A DNA stretch of 23,154 nt from Pelomyxa schiedti (taxonomy: Eukaryota > Evosea > Pelobiontida > Pelomyxidae), in assembly GCA_020536535.1 (NCBI GenBank), contig JAHLWZ010001060.1:1-23154 (forward strand), read 5' to 3'. The position numbers were made by a program, and so were the translations under genes. Positions 1 through 10,316 of this stretch are shown piece by piece; position 1 is the stretch's first letter; every line of letters begins with the position of its first letter. The notes under the pieces are model-generated. The model was not told the DNA's origin and made no database searches. It worked only from the letters and a program-made list of their open reading frames with translations.

Positions 1-59
1 AAAAAAAAAATTGGAAAACACAACACAACAGAACGACGGTTCACAGGAACTCACTCAAC

Positions 60-1003
60 ATGACGAGTGTGGACCCTGAATAGTGTGTTTCTATTTGACA
101 ATGCCGAAGTCCCCTCATTTCCTTTTCTTTTTTTGAGCAGTGACTACTTGTTCAAATTGTTGGTGGTCGGTGAATCTGGAGTTGGCAAAAGTACCTCCAT
201 CGCAATGTATTTGCATAGTATCAACTCATCAAAGGTTGCCTTTTGCTGCGATTTGTAGATGACACATTCACTGAGAGCTACATCAGCACAATTGGTGTGG
301 ACTTCAAGATCAAAACAATTGAACTGGACTCCAAGACAGTCAAGCTCCAAATTGTATGACCAGGAACTTTATATAGAATCTTATTCTTTCACACTTACTT
401 TGGAATGTAGTGGGACACAGCAGGACAAGAACGGTTCAGAACCCTAACAAGTTCTTGTATGTAGGATTACCAATAGATTCTCCTCAATCTTGCACACTGA
501 ACTTTTTTTTTTTTTTTTTTGCAGTCTACCGAGGCGCGCATGGAATACTCATTGTGTATGACATAACAGATGTGGTGTCATTCAACAACCTCAGACAATG
601 GCTTCAAGAAGTCGTCAGTTATGCTGACGCCACTGCAAATAAGCTGATGGTTGGAAATAAGGTATCTTACAAACCCCGTATTTTATTCCCTGATCACCAA
701 AAACACAGAGTGACCTCGCAATCAAGAGAGCAGTTGAGTTCAGCACGGCAAAGGAATTTGCTGATGAACTCGGAATCACATTAATGTACAGTTTCCACTC
801 TACTCATTATTATTTGCACTCATTCTTTCCATAGAGAGACATCAGCAAAGAACTCAACCAATGTAGAGCAGGCATTCTTTAAAATGGCGGCCGAAATAAA
901 GAGCAAAATGGGGGGCACAGTATCACCACCACCACAGGCAACTGTTATTGTGAAAAGTGATGCCATACAAGTGCAGTCAACAAAAGGTTGCTGTGCCTCT
1001 TGA
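60..1003 (+). CDS. rab1: Rab1-type small GTPase, 7 exons (left-arm copy)
   Basis: Membrane-traffic GTPase. Rab1 proteins regulate ER-to-Golgi vesicle tethering at the cytosolic face. Introns are 83-140, 191-234, 354-410, 457-524, 662-708 and 786-834, giving 206 residues. Visible motifs: P-loop GESGVGKS (18-25), switch I STIGVDFK (42-49), WDTAGQE (65-71), NKSD (124-127) and ETSAK (152-156). The N-terminus DPEYDYLFKLL and the phrase YRGAHGI are Rab1-like. The C-terminus is GCCAS: the two prenylatable cysteines are followed by Ala-Ser rather than being terminal. The start is fixed because only the ATG at 60, spliced at 83, gives the family N-terminus. An A tract lies just upstream. It converges with the CH-domain gene, 136 bases away. 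The family call is firm; the Rab1 subfamily is likely. Confidence 0.93.
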
Positions 1004-1070
1004 TTGGAATGTAGGATTAGGACTCACCAACGTGTTATACTCCATTATCACCACACAGCTAAAATGCGTA
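994..1070 (+). repeat. Rab stop codon and 3' flank, shared with the diverged copy at the right end
   Basis: This block begins in the last Rab codons and runs through the stop into the 3' flank. A diverged version with substitutions and a small gap occurs on the minus strand at 23085-23154. The best conserved part is the stretch reading TACTCCATTATCACCACA at about 1039-1056. The mirror copy is at 21807-21883. It is either residual similarity after tandem gene duplication or a conserved 3'-end processing region. Confidence 0.75.
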
Positions 1071-1139
1071 CAGGGCATAAAAGAAACAAGGAAGTACTTG
1101 TTTTTTTTCTCAAAAACGATGGAAACAGAATATTTCAAT

Positions 1140-2434
1140 TCAAGGTTTGTGGGTATGCAGTTGTGATACTAGCTGGGAAATTGTCTCATGGTTTCCAATG
1201 GCAATATCCCCGCCTGTTATTTATATGTTGGTGGTTATTTCCGGTGACATCAATAGTATTTGGGCTTACTGTCTAAGCCGGTAACATTCAGGTTCGCGTT
1301 TTTCAAGCACTCAAATGCATATTGACAGTTGATCATGTTCTGGTAGATCTGTGCACAGAATGTTAGCCAGAGGTGGAATATACATGGCACTCACGTTTAT
1401 TTGTCTCTTGCCAGTGGGAGCTCCTCCAGCACGTTTCCAATCCACTAGGCCAGGATGTGTCTTTTCCAGAATCTTTTCAACTAAGTAAGATGGGAGTGCA
1501 GGTTGTCTTGGGCCGGTACCCGGAGGAACATGATTCCGTCCTTGAAAGAGTCATAGAAATTTTCTGGTGCCAATTGAACTGAAAGAAGAGAGGCAATCCA
1601 CTGTATCCATATGTTCATCCTTGTGTTTTTTTTTAAGAGCGGTATGGAATAAATGAAAACAAGAGTACTCTGATTGAGAATCATGCGGTGGCGCCACTGT
1701 TTTAGGATGCTGAGAAGACAGTTAGTGTGACATGAACTTAGATACAGTTCTTACAGCTATTAGCTGAGCGGCTATCGCGGCTTTCTTGAAAACTTGTCGT
1801 GTATTGGGAGTGGTTGCCGGGAATGTTGTGCTGTGACTCATATGAGGCGGTGGAGATCGCCCCGGCGGCGGACTTTGTATGTTTGGTTTTAATGTAGACG
1901 CACTTTTATTGGGGAAAATGGCTCCCGTCTCAGGCCTGAATTTTTCAAGTTAGGGAATAAAACTTGGTGTTTGTGGTATGCGTACCTATGGTGATGTATC
2001 GCAGCCAGTTGACTACGCAAGGCATCTACTTGTTTCTGCAGTTCCAGGCGAGTTTGCCGCTCGAGGAGTAATTCGTCTCCACAGGCATTCACTCTGGCAC
2101 GGAGAATGTCTACCTCAGCCAAGGCTGTTGAATGAGCAGCAGTGGTAGAGGAAAGTGTTGTGTTGAGTTGAACGACGTTTTGCTTGAGAGTATCTATTTC
2201 TTGTTGTTGTAGTTGCACCTGTTGCTGATGTTTCTGTTGGAGTTGAAGTTCAAGGTTTTTCTCATATTCAGCTTTCATATTTTCACTGTTTGTTAATAGC
2301 ACTGTGAGGTCCTTGTCGTTTTTGGTAACAAGAAGAGAGGGAAGTGAGGGAGCCGAGGGAAACGCCGCAGCTCCCTGGTGCCGCTCCTCTGATATTATGT
2401 TAATGTAAATTGCCTCACAACAAGAAGAAAAAAC
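1140..2434 (-). CDS. Coiled-coil protein with C-terminal fimbrin-type calponin-homology domain (left-arm copy)
   Basis: Mirror of 20443-21737, where the annotation is given in full. In this arm the introns are 1936-1985, 1710-1754, 1620-1668, 1473-1519, 1349-1394 and 1214-1269, and the stop codon is at 1140-1142. The first in-frame ATG begins at 2280 on this strand, but the frame stays open up to 2434, so the true 5' end may be spliced from the GC-rich coding region upstream (2473-3170). It converges with the Rab gene. Confidence 0.8.
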
Positions 2435-2472
2435 CTATCGATATGTGTATGTTATGAATGTTGGAGTACGCA

Positions 2473-3170
2473 TTACTTCCTCCTGTTGGTCTTCTCACCA
2501 CCTCTATACGAAAAGTAAATGTGGGCCGCTGAAAAGTAAGAACCAACAGCAACAGCAACAACAACAACAACAACAACAGCAACAAGCACGCACGCCCGCA
2601 TAGATGCAAGACCATCCCCCCAAAAAACAACAAAAAATATTGCTGGGGCACAAGCCAAATTCCACGCAACTCACCCGTAACAGCATCCTCGCCCCCATAA
2701 TCGCGAACATCATCATCACCACTACCACGCCCCGATTTCCGCCCGCCAGTCGCAGCGCAGTAAGTGGGCCCCCCCGCCATCGTCGTCGTCGGCCTGGTCA
2801 GCGAGTCCGCGGCCACCGTCACCCTCGTGCCCCCCATGCCCATGCCCATGCCCATGCCCCCCATGTCGACCACCGCGAACAGGCACACCCGCCGGCACTG
2901 CCCAACCCCCAGGCACGCAGCCAGCAGCGCCCCCACGTAGTCTGTGCTGGTGTACTTGCCCGTCCCTTCGGCCTCGCCCTCCCCGTCCCCTTCGCAGACG
3001 TAGCCACCGCGTACGTATCGATAGCACGTGCTCGTGGTTGCTGTGGTAGACGTCATCGCGTGGTGATGGTGACAACAAACCCCGGCGTCGCGGCGACCGT
3101 TCAACGCGGATCGCGTGGATCTGCTTTGATATTGGTTTGATGTTTTCTCCTTCTCTGTTACTCCATCCAA
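2473..3170 (-). CDS. GC-rich hypothetical coding region, perhaps the 5' part of the CH gene (left-arm copy)
   Basis: Mirror of 19707-20404, described in full there. Here the probable first exon runs from 3170 (or from an internal ATG at 3056) down to 2675. An intron at 2529-2674 containing a CAA/CAG microsatellite follows, then a short final exon ending in a TAA at 2473-2475. It lies head to head with the MORN-kinase gene, 87 bases from that gene's ATG. No recognised domain. Confidence 0.5.
2544..2586. repeat. (CAA/CAG)n microsatellite inside an intron (left copy)
   Basis: About 14 CAA or CAG triplets in a row, lying in the probable first intron of the minus-strand hypothetical gene. The mirror copy at 20291-20333 has exactly the same unit order and length. 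Such triplet tracts usually differ between independent copies, so identity supports a technical or extremely recent origin of the palindrome. Confidence 0.9.
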
Positions 3171-3257
3171 TGGTTTGGTCTGACCAGCTGCAGTTCCTCA
3201 GGGAAGAGGGAACGCTGTGGAGGAGCAAAGGGTACGATAACAAAGTAAGTTGGTTGT
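3171..3257. promoter_or_regulatory. Short divergent intergenic region / bidirectional promoter (left copy)
   Basis: Only 87 bases separate the ATG of the MORN-kinase gene (+, 3258) from the outermost ATG of the minus-strand hypothetical gene (3170). If that gene instead starts at 3056 the gap is 201 bases. No TATA box is evident. The region holds a GTAAGT at 3245, a possible 5'UTR splice donor, but no acceptor gives a coherent frame. The shared-promoter role is inferred from gene orientation alone. Confidence 0.4.
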
Positions 3258-6200
3258 ATGGCAAGGCTTCCCAACGTAGGGACCGTGTATCGGCTCCCCG
3301 ACGGATCGACGTACGAAGGGGCGTCCCTGAACAACAAATTGCACGGCCGCGGGCGCCTGTGCCGCCCCGACGGGAGCACCCACGACGGGGAGTTCGTGGC
3401 GGGCAACCGCGACGGCTGGGGCGTGGCGTGCTGGCCCAGCGGCGCGCGGTACGAGGGCCTGTGGCGCCACGACCACAGGCACTGGGGGACCGCCCACGCC
3501 GCCAACGGCGTGGACATCTACGTGGGCCGCTGGGCCCTGCCCCCGCCCCCCGCGGTCGGCCCCGGGGACCCCACGAAGCTGCACGGCTGGGGGGCCCACA
3601 AGAGGCGGCAGCAGCAGCAGGGGGCCAAGGGGGGCGGCGGCGGCGGCGCCGCGGCGACGGTGTACGAGGGGCAGTGGGACATGGGGGAGATGCACGGGGA
3701 GGGCACGTGGGTGTGCCCCGACACCGGCGACGTGTACCGCGGCGACTTCGTGTGGGGGAAAAAGTGCGGGGTGGGGGCGATGATGTTCAGGGACACGGGA
3801 GGGGGCCCAGGGGGAGGGGGAGGCCGTGGGCGGGGGGGGAGCTACTCTGGGCTGTGGAGGGACGACTTGTTCCATGGGAGTGGCGTGAGGATGTGGGCCG
3901 ACGGGGCGAGATACTGCGGGGAGTGGGAGATGGGGAAGGAGCACGGGGAGGGGACTTTGACTGTGCCCGGGGACGGTACCGCGATCTCGGGGACTTGGGA
4001 GAGGGGCGTACTAATAACGGGCACCAAGAGGTGGCCAAACGGCGACGAGTTCACGGGCAAGTTCACGGACGGCGGCAATTGCGGGGAAGGCACCGCCACT
4101 TTCCGGAGCGGGGGTTCCAGAATCACGCACAAGCTCACGGGAACGCTGCGGAATGGCATCTTCCTGGAAGAGCCTGGAGGTAGGTCTTGTGCCATCGGAT
4201 ATGGTAGCATGCTGTTGGAGGTGTGTGTAACCTATATATTTATCACTACACATTCTTGTTCTCCAGGACAAAGTGAGAATGTTAGAAAATGAAATCCTTC
4301 AGCTCTCACAACAAAACAAAGAGCTCCTTGCAAAAGCCACAAAACCAACAGAACTTCGAGCACTTCAACAGAAGCTTGAGGAACAATCAAAATGTATTTA
4401 TGTATAATCAATATAATCTTACCCACCTCCTCACTTCTTTTTTTCCCAATAGTGATGGAAATTCGAGCAAAAGAGTTCAAAGACCAAGAAGATAGTATCT
4501 GAGGTGTTTATTTAAACTATCTTAAACTGCACAGATATTGATCACACCTTGCAACACATTCAACGAGGAGTTTGGGTGAAATCCATTTCCCAAGAAACAA
4601 GAGGCACAAGAGAGAGTTGCGTGATGAAGCAGATTGAAGTCACATTGGAAAGGCATAATATTACATTTCAGGAATCCTTTTGCTGCCGGTGTTCACTGGA
4701 TAAGGTAAAACACAAACAATAACTCAACTCAAAACATCAAAAAATAGATTGTGAAGATGGCAGTTGAAAAGCGGTTTGGAGTGGATGAGAAACAACAGGT
4801 TGTTTCTCTGGCTGTTGTTGGTGTTAAAGGCGGTCTATACCAACTCTCACTCTCCGGTACATCAACGACATTGTTTAATGTGATATCCCTTCTTCCGCCA
4901 GCCCCTCTCAATTCAGGTCACTCTCTTCTGTTTGCGGAAATGACAAAATAACCCAAAAAACCAGGAAAAGGAGTAGTGGCACGGCTCAAGGTTACCATGG
5001 TGCCTGTGATGACAATCAATGAGTCGGACTTAATGTATGTCTCAAGATTGGGAAGTGGGTCATACGGAGCAGTTTTCAAGTACATCCACGTTTCGTCATC
5101 ACGAGAAGTTGCAGTGAAAACACTTCACGAGGAGATCATATCCGATTACAATGTTGATAGGTTCCGGCTAGAAGCAGAAGTGAGCAAAACCGCTAAAAAA
5201 ACCTATCACTAAATCCAATAGATTGTCAGTAGTTTACAGCACCCAAACATTGTAAAGTGCATTGGAACATGCACAACGCGTTCTGGGAGACTACAGATTG
5301 TGTCCGAACTCATGTGTTGCAGTCTGAGACAGTTTCTTTGCCAGGTTGAAACCAAATATATACCATTCAACTAACAAACTCAACAGAAACGACTCAACTT
5401 CAAAGAAGTAGTTGCAATTGCACTTGGTGTAGCCAAGGGAATGGACAGCCTGCACCAGTGTGATTGTACCACATTTCCTGAAAAAACTCACATTTCACAG
5501 GCAGAACTACATGCACCGGGACCTCACCAGCAACAACGTACTTCTGGATTTGAATGGTTCTCCCAAAATTTGTGATTTTGGAGTCTCCCGGGACATGTAT
5601 CGTAATGGACAAGCTACAAACACACCACAAAACCAGCAAACGCGAGGTCCTGGTACTCCAGTGTACATGGCCCCCCAAATGCTAACAAATCGCTACACAA
5701 TGAAAGGTTTTTCCTTTTCGACTTATTTTTTCTAATTTCATCTCCAGGTGACCTGTGGGGATTTGGAATTCTTGTGACCGAAATGATCCACGGTAAAGTA
5801 GTTGATTCCACCTTTGGAATGCTTCCTCTTCAGTCACAAGCAACTTTCTTATCTGACCAGAAAATATTGCTTCCACCTCCCGACATTGAAGGTAACACTT
5901 TGTTTTTTTCCCATGTTACCACAAATCAAGAAACCTAATTTTAAAAACAGAAGTGAATATACTCTGCCGGGAAGCTGGCGAATCAGCAATTGCCCACTGC
6001 CTCAGCAGAAGAAATGCATCCCTGGAAACTGTGAACAATCTCGTGCACTCCCCCGAATCACCATTTCTGCTATTAGACGGGACTACCCCTGGCACCGCCA
6101 CTGACTTACTCACCCTTGTTATACAATCCTGCCTCTCCATTCTTGGTATGTGCCTTTTCCAAGTACCATTTTCTCATACTGAACGCCACAACAACAGAGA

Positions 6201-6448
6201 AAAACCGGGTGCCGTTCACAGTGATAGAGAGCCTGTTGTTCAGCTGTTGCAAAATAGTGGCAATTCCATTCCTCTGTAGCAGTTCACCCAGCAATTCCCA
6301 GCCAAACAACAACGCAACACCCATCAATCAACAACAACCAGCACCACCCATAGTGGCAGTCACAAATGAACAAGTTACAGAGAGAATCACACAATGGTGC
6401 TCATCCCTGTCCCCTTTCATTGCTATTATTTCCTCCTCATCACACTGA
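3258..6448 (+). CDS. MORN-repeat / coiled-coil / TKL-like protein kinase, 12 exons (left-arm copy)
   Basis: Introns: 4221-4266, 4394-4452, 4495-4534, 4705-4747, 4917-4964, 5180-5221, 5345-5386, 5458-5500, 5707-5747, 5892-5950, 6146-6197. All restore frame, giving 891 residues. Residues 1-320 hold about ten MORN units (YEGxW..HGxG..DG type), which in this family bind membrane lipid or protein partners. Residues 322-378 are a charged coiled coil, and 379-490 are unassigned. The kinase spans about 508-830: glycine loop GSGSYGAVFK (520-529), VAVK Lys542, HRD Asp634 in HRDLTSNNVLLD, DFG Asp652. The APE motif reads APQ (Gln686), and about 60 extra residues sit between helix F and the final helices. 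The tail is Ser/Asn/Gln-rich. Catalytic residues are present, so activity is likely; Ser/Thr versus Tyr specificity is not decided. The MORN exon is a single 963-bp GC-rich exon, unlike the AT-richer, intron-dense remainder. Confidence 0.9.
3797..3839 (+). other. Dense G-run tract with G-quadruplex potential inside the MORN exon (left copy)
   Basis: At least five runs of three to eight G lie within 43 bases on the coding strand, encoding a Gly-rich linker between two MORN units. The spacing fits the usual four-run, short-loop quadruplex pattern. Mirror copy on the minus strand at 19038-19080. Folding is inferred, not shown. Confidence 0.55.
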
Positions 6449-6518
6449 TCAAAATGGAAAATAAATGTAATAGAAGACCGGTAAGGTGATAGTGTGTTGT
6501 GTCCAACTTGGTGTTTGT

Positions 6519-8720
<2,202 letters not shown>

Positions 8721-8995
8721 TGCCGTGCGTGACTTTATTTTTTTTTTTTCCCTCTGAGATCTCGGCTCTGTTTTCGTTTGACACAACGTTTGAACTTCAA
8801 AAAAGTGACACCGTTCGAATGTCTAAGGCAAACGAGTTTTCTTGCTGTTTTCTCTCTGAGATGCATAGAACTGGTTCTATCTGAACTAAAAGGCGATAAT
8901 AGGGTTTGTTGTGTTTGTTTTTAATTTTGATACAAGCAAGGTAATGTTGGTTGTGGTGTGTGCGTGGAATGTCCCTCCTTGGCAATCATGACTGC
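8721..8995. other. Intergenic region between the Met-rich gene and alanine aminotransferase (left copy)
   Basis: A 275-base spacer between two genes transcribed in the same (minus) direction. It holds the 3' flank of the Met-rich gene and the upstream region of the aminotransferase, with a T tract at about 8736-8750 that reads as an A tract roughly 20 bases before the start codon. A similar A tract precedes the Rab ATG, a possible nucleosome-excluding promoter element (inference). No gene seen. Confidence 0.5.
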
Positions 8996-9554
8996 TTAGT
9001 AGTATCCCATTGGATAAGCGCCTCCCATTGGGTAGCCTGTAGCGTAGCCTGTTCCCATCGGATATCCTCCCATCGGCATGCCCATTGTGGGTGGGTAGGC
9101 GCCCATCATTGGTTGCGCCATCATCGGGGGTGGCATAGCTCCCATCATAGCGGGGTTCATCATAGGGTTCATAGCTGCAGTTGCCGCCATGTTTGGGTTA
9201 TTGATCATCGCAGTGGTAACAGCTGTCTGCACAGTCGCTGCATATTTGTGATAAGTGAGTACAATATTATTATGACTAAATACGGCGACGTCATAAGTAA
9301 AAAGTAAGCAATATAGAGGAGTGTTTGATAGTTGACCTGACGATAATAATCGTATTAATGCGGTATTTTGTATTCATGTTTTTTTAATAGTATCATGTCA
9401 CGTAATTGTATTTAATTTCGTCATCGTAACAACCTTGGTTCTTTAGCATTGCGGCCTCGGCCTCCAGTTGCATCGCGACGCGTGCGTGTTTTGCCTTTCT
9501 CTCCATCTTGGCCTCGCCGTTGAGCTCTTTGAATACACTCTTGCCGAACCCCAT
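8996..9554 (-). CDS. Small protein with charged helical N-terminus and Met/Gly/Pro-rich C-terminus (left-arm copy)
   Basis: Mirror of 13323-13881, described in full there. Here the ATG is at 9552-9554 and the stop at 8996-8998, with one intron of about 175-196 bases between them whose exact ends I cannot fix. Confidence 0.65.
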
Positions 9555-9860
9555 CCTTGTATGTTTGGTTTGTTGCTGTTGTCGGAGAAACCGTACGGAG
9601 CCGAGCGGTGTTATTGTTGTTGTTTGGTTTGTGTTTTCTTTTGCTTTCGATATTTTTCCTTGCAAGATCTGTTGCGCGGTTGAGGCTTTTTTTGGGTTTC
9701 GATCATTACAGGACTCGCGGTTGTTGGGAAGGGTGTCACTCTCTGCATCTCCATGTACCAGTGCCACACCCATTTGTCATTGGTGCCATACTCATCCCAT
9801 TACAGCTCAATTGGTCTGCCATTTGGCTGAAGAAAAAAAGTCCATACCATCAATCCTTAA
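9555..9860. other. 5' flank of the Met-rich gene (left copy)
   Basis: About 300 bases upstream of the minus-strand Met-rich gene. Read on the minus strand, the part next to the start codon is CAA/AAC-rich, like an unstructured 5' leader. Several reading frames are open here, including one continuous with the gene upstream of its ATG, but codon pattern and composition do not look coding. No other feature found. Confidence 0.5.
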
Positions 9861-10316
9861 CATATCTGGTTCATAGGGGCGAAATTTTTTTCATGTAGTT
9901 TTCCTCTGTGAATTTTTGCCCTTCGCCCTGCCCTTTTTGCCTGGGGCAAAATTTGATAGAGGAGGAAAAATTTCACCCCACCCTGGGCAAAATTCCAGAG
10001 ATAAGTTTCTTTATAAGGAAGTCGACTTGGGCTTGGGACGGACCACCCACAGGACTGTGCACTGTGATGTTGTGCGTTGTGACTGTTGGACAGTGTAGAG
10101 TTGTTTGCCCCCAAGACCTGTGTTGCCGGAAAGGCAACAGTCGAAGGAGGAAAAACAATACGTTACCTTTTTTTCACAATCAGTCCCGCGCTCATACCCC
10201 TCTGTTGCAACAACAATACATCATAGAGGAAAACGGTTGTTTCACCCGGGCGAAAATTTTTCCAAACATAGAGGCTTTTCCTGAAGAAGAAATTTCACCC
10301 TTATGAACCAAATATG
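9861..10316. mobile_element. Non-autonomous TIR element (MITE-like), left copy
   Basis: The left end (9861-9887) and the reverse complement of the right end (10290-10316) match at about 23 of 27 positions, sharing TGGTTCATA, GGG and GAAATTT. A second matched pair further in (TTTTCCTCT at about 9899-9907 and its complement near 10228-10236) extends the imperfect inverted repeat. TA dinucleotides flank the TGGTTCAT cores at both ends, which would suit a Tc1/mariner-type TA target duplication, but the exact ends are uncertain. No transposase is encoded. The 132-residue frame at 9908-10306 lies wholly inside and looks non-coding. Internal short palindromes suggest a foldable transcript. The element sits about 300 bases upstream of the Met-rich gene. 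Confidence 0.6.

Noticed and set aside
2830-2862. Tandem CCCATG hexamers as a possible repeat-array or CRISPR-like structure
   Set aside because: Simple in-frame codon repeat (Gly-Met) in a coding exon, with no spacers. No CRISPR array, rRNA or tRNA gene was recognised in the window.
2604-3140. 178-codon plus-strand frame (His/Arg/Pro-rich)
   Set aside because: Opposite strand of the GC-rich hypothetical region. Third-position GC preference favours the minus-strand frame; the (HA)n run is the shadow of (GM)n.
3198-3944. 248-codon Pro/His/Ala-rich frame on the minus strand
   Set aside because: Antisense shadow of the MORN exon; low-complexity translation.
3137-4183. 348-codon Arg-rich frame overlapping the MORN exon on the same strand
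   Set aside because: Shadow of the GC-rich MORN exon: extreme Arg/Gly/Pro composition, no motif. The MORN frame has clear repeats. Its first 36 codons end at a GTAAGT, but no downstream AG gives an intron length that enters the MORN frame.
8951-9307. 118-codon His/Ser-rich frame
   Set aside because: Antisense shadow of the Met/Gly/Pro-rich exon.
9908-10306. 132-codon frame inside the TIR element
   Set aside because: Wholly within the inverted-repeat element, with no transposase-like motif and no codon pattern; judged chance.
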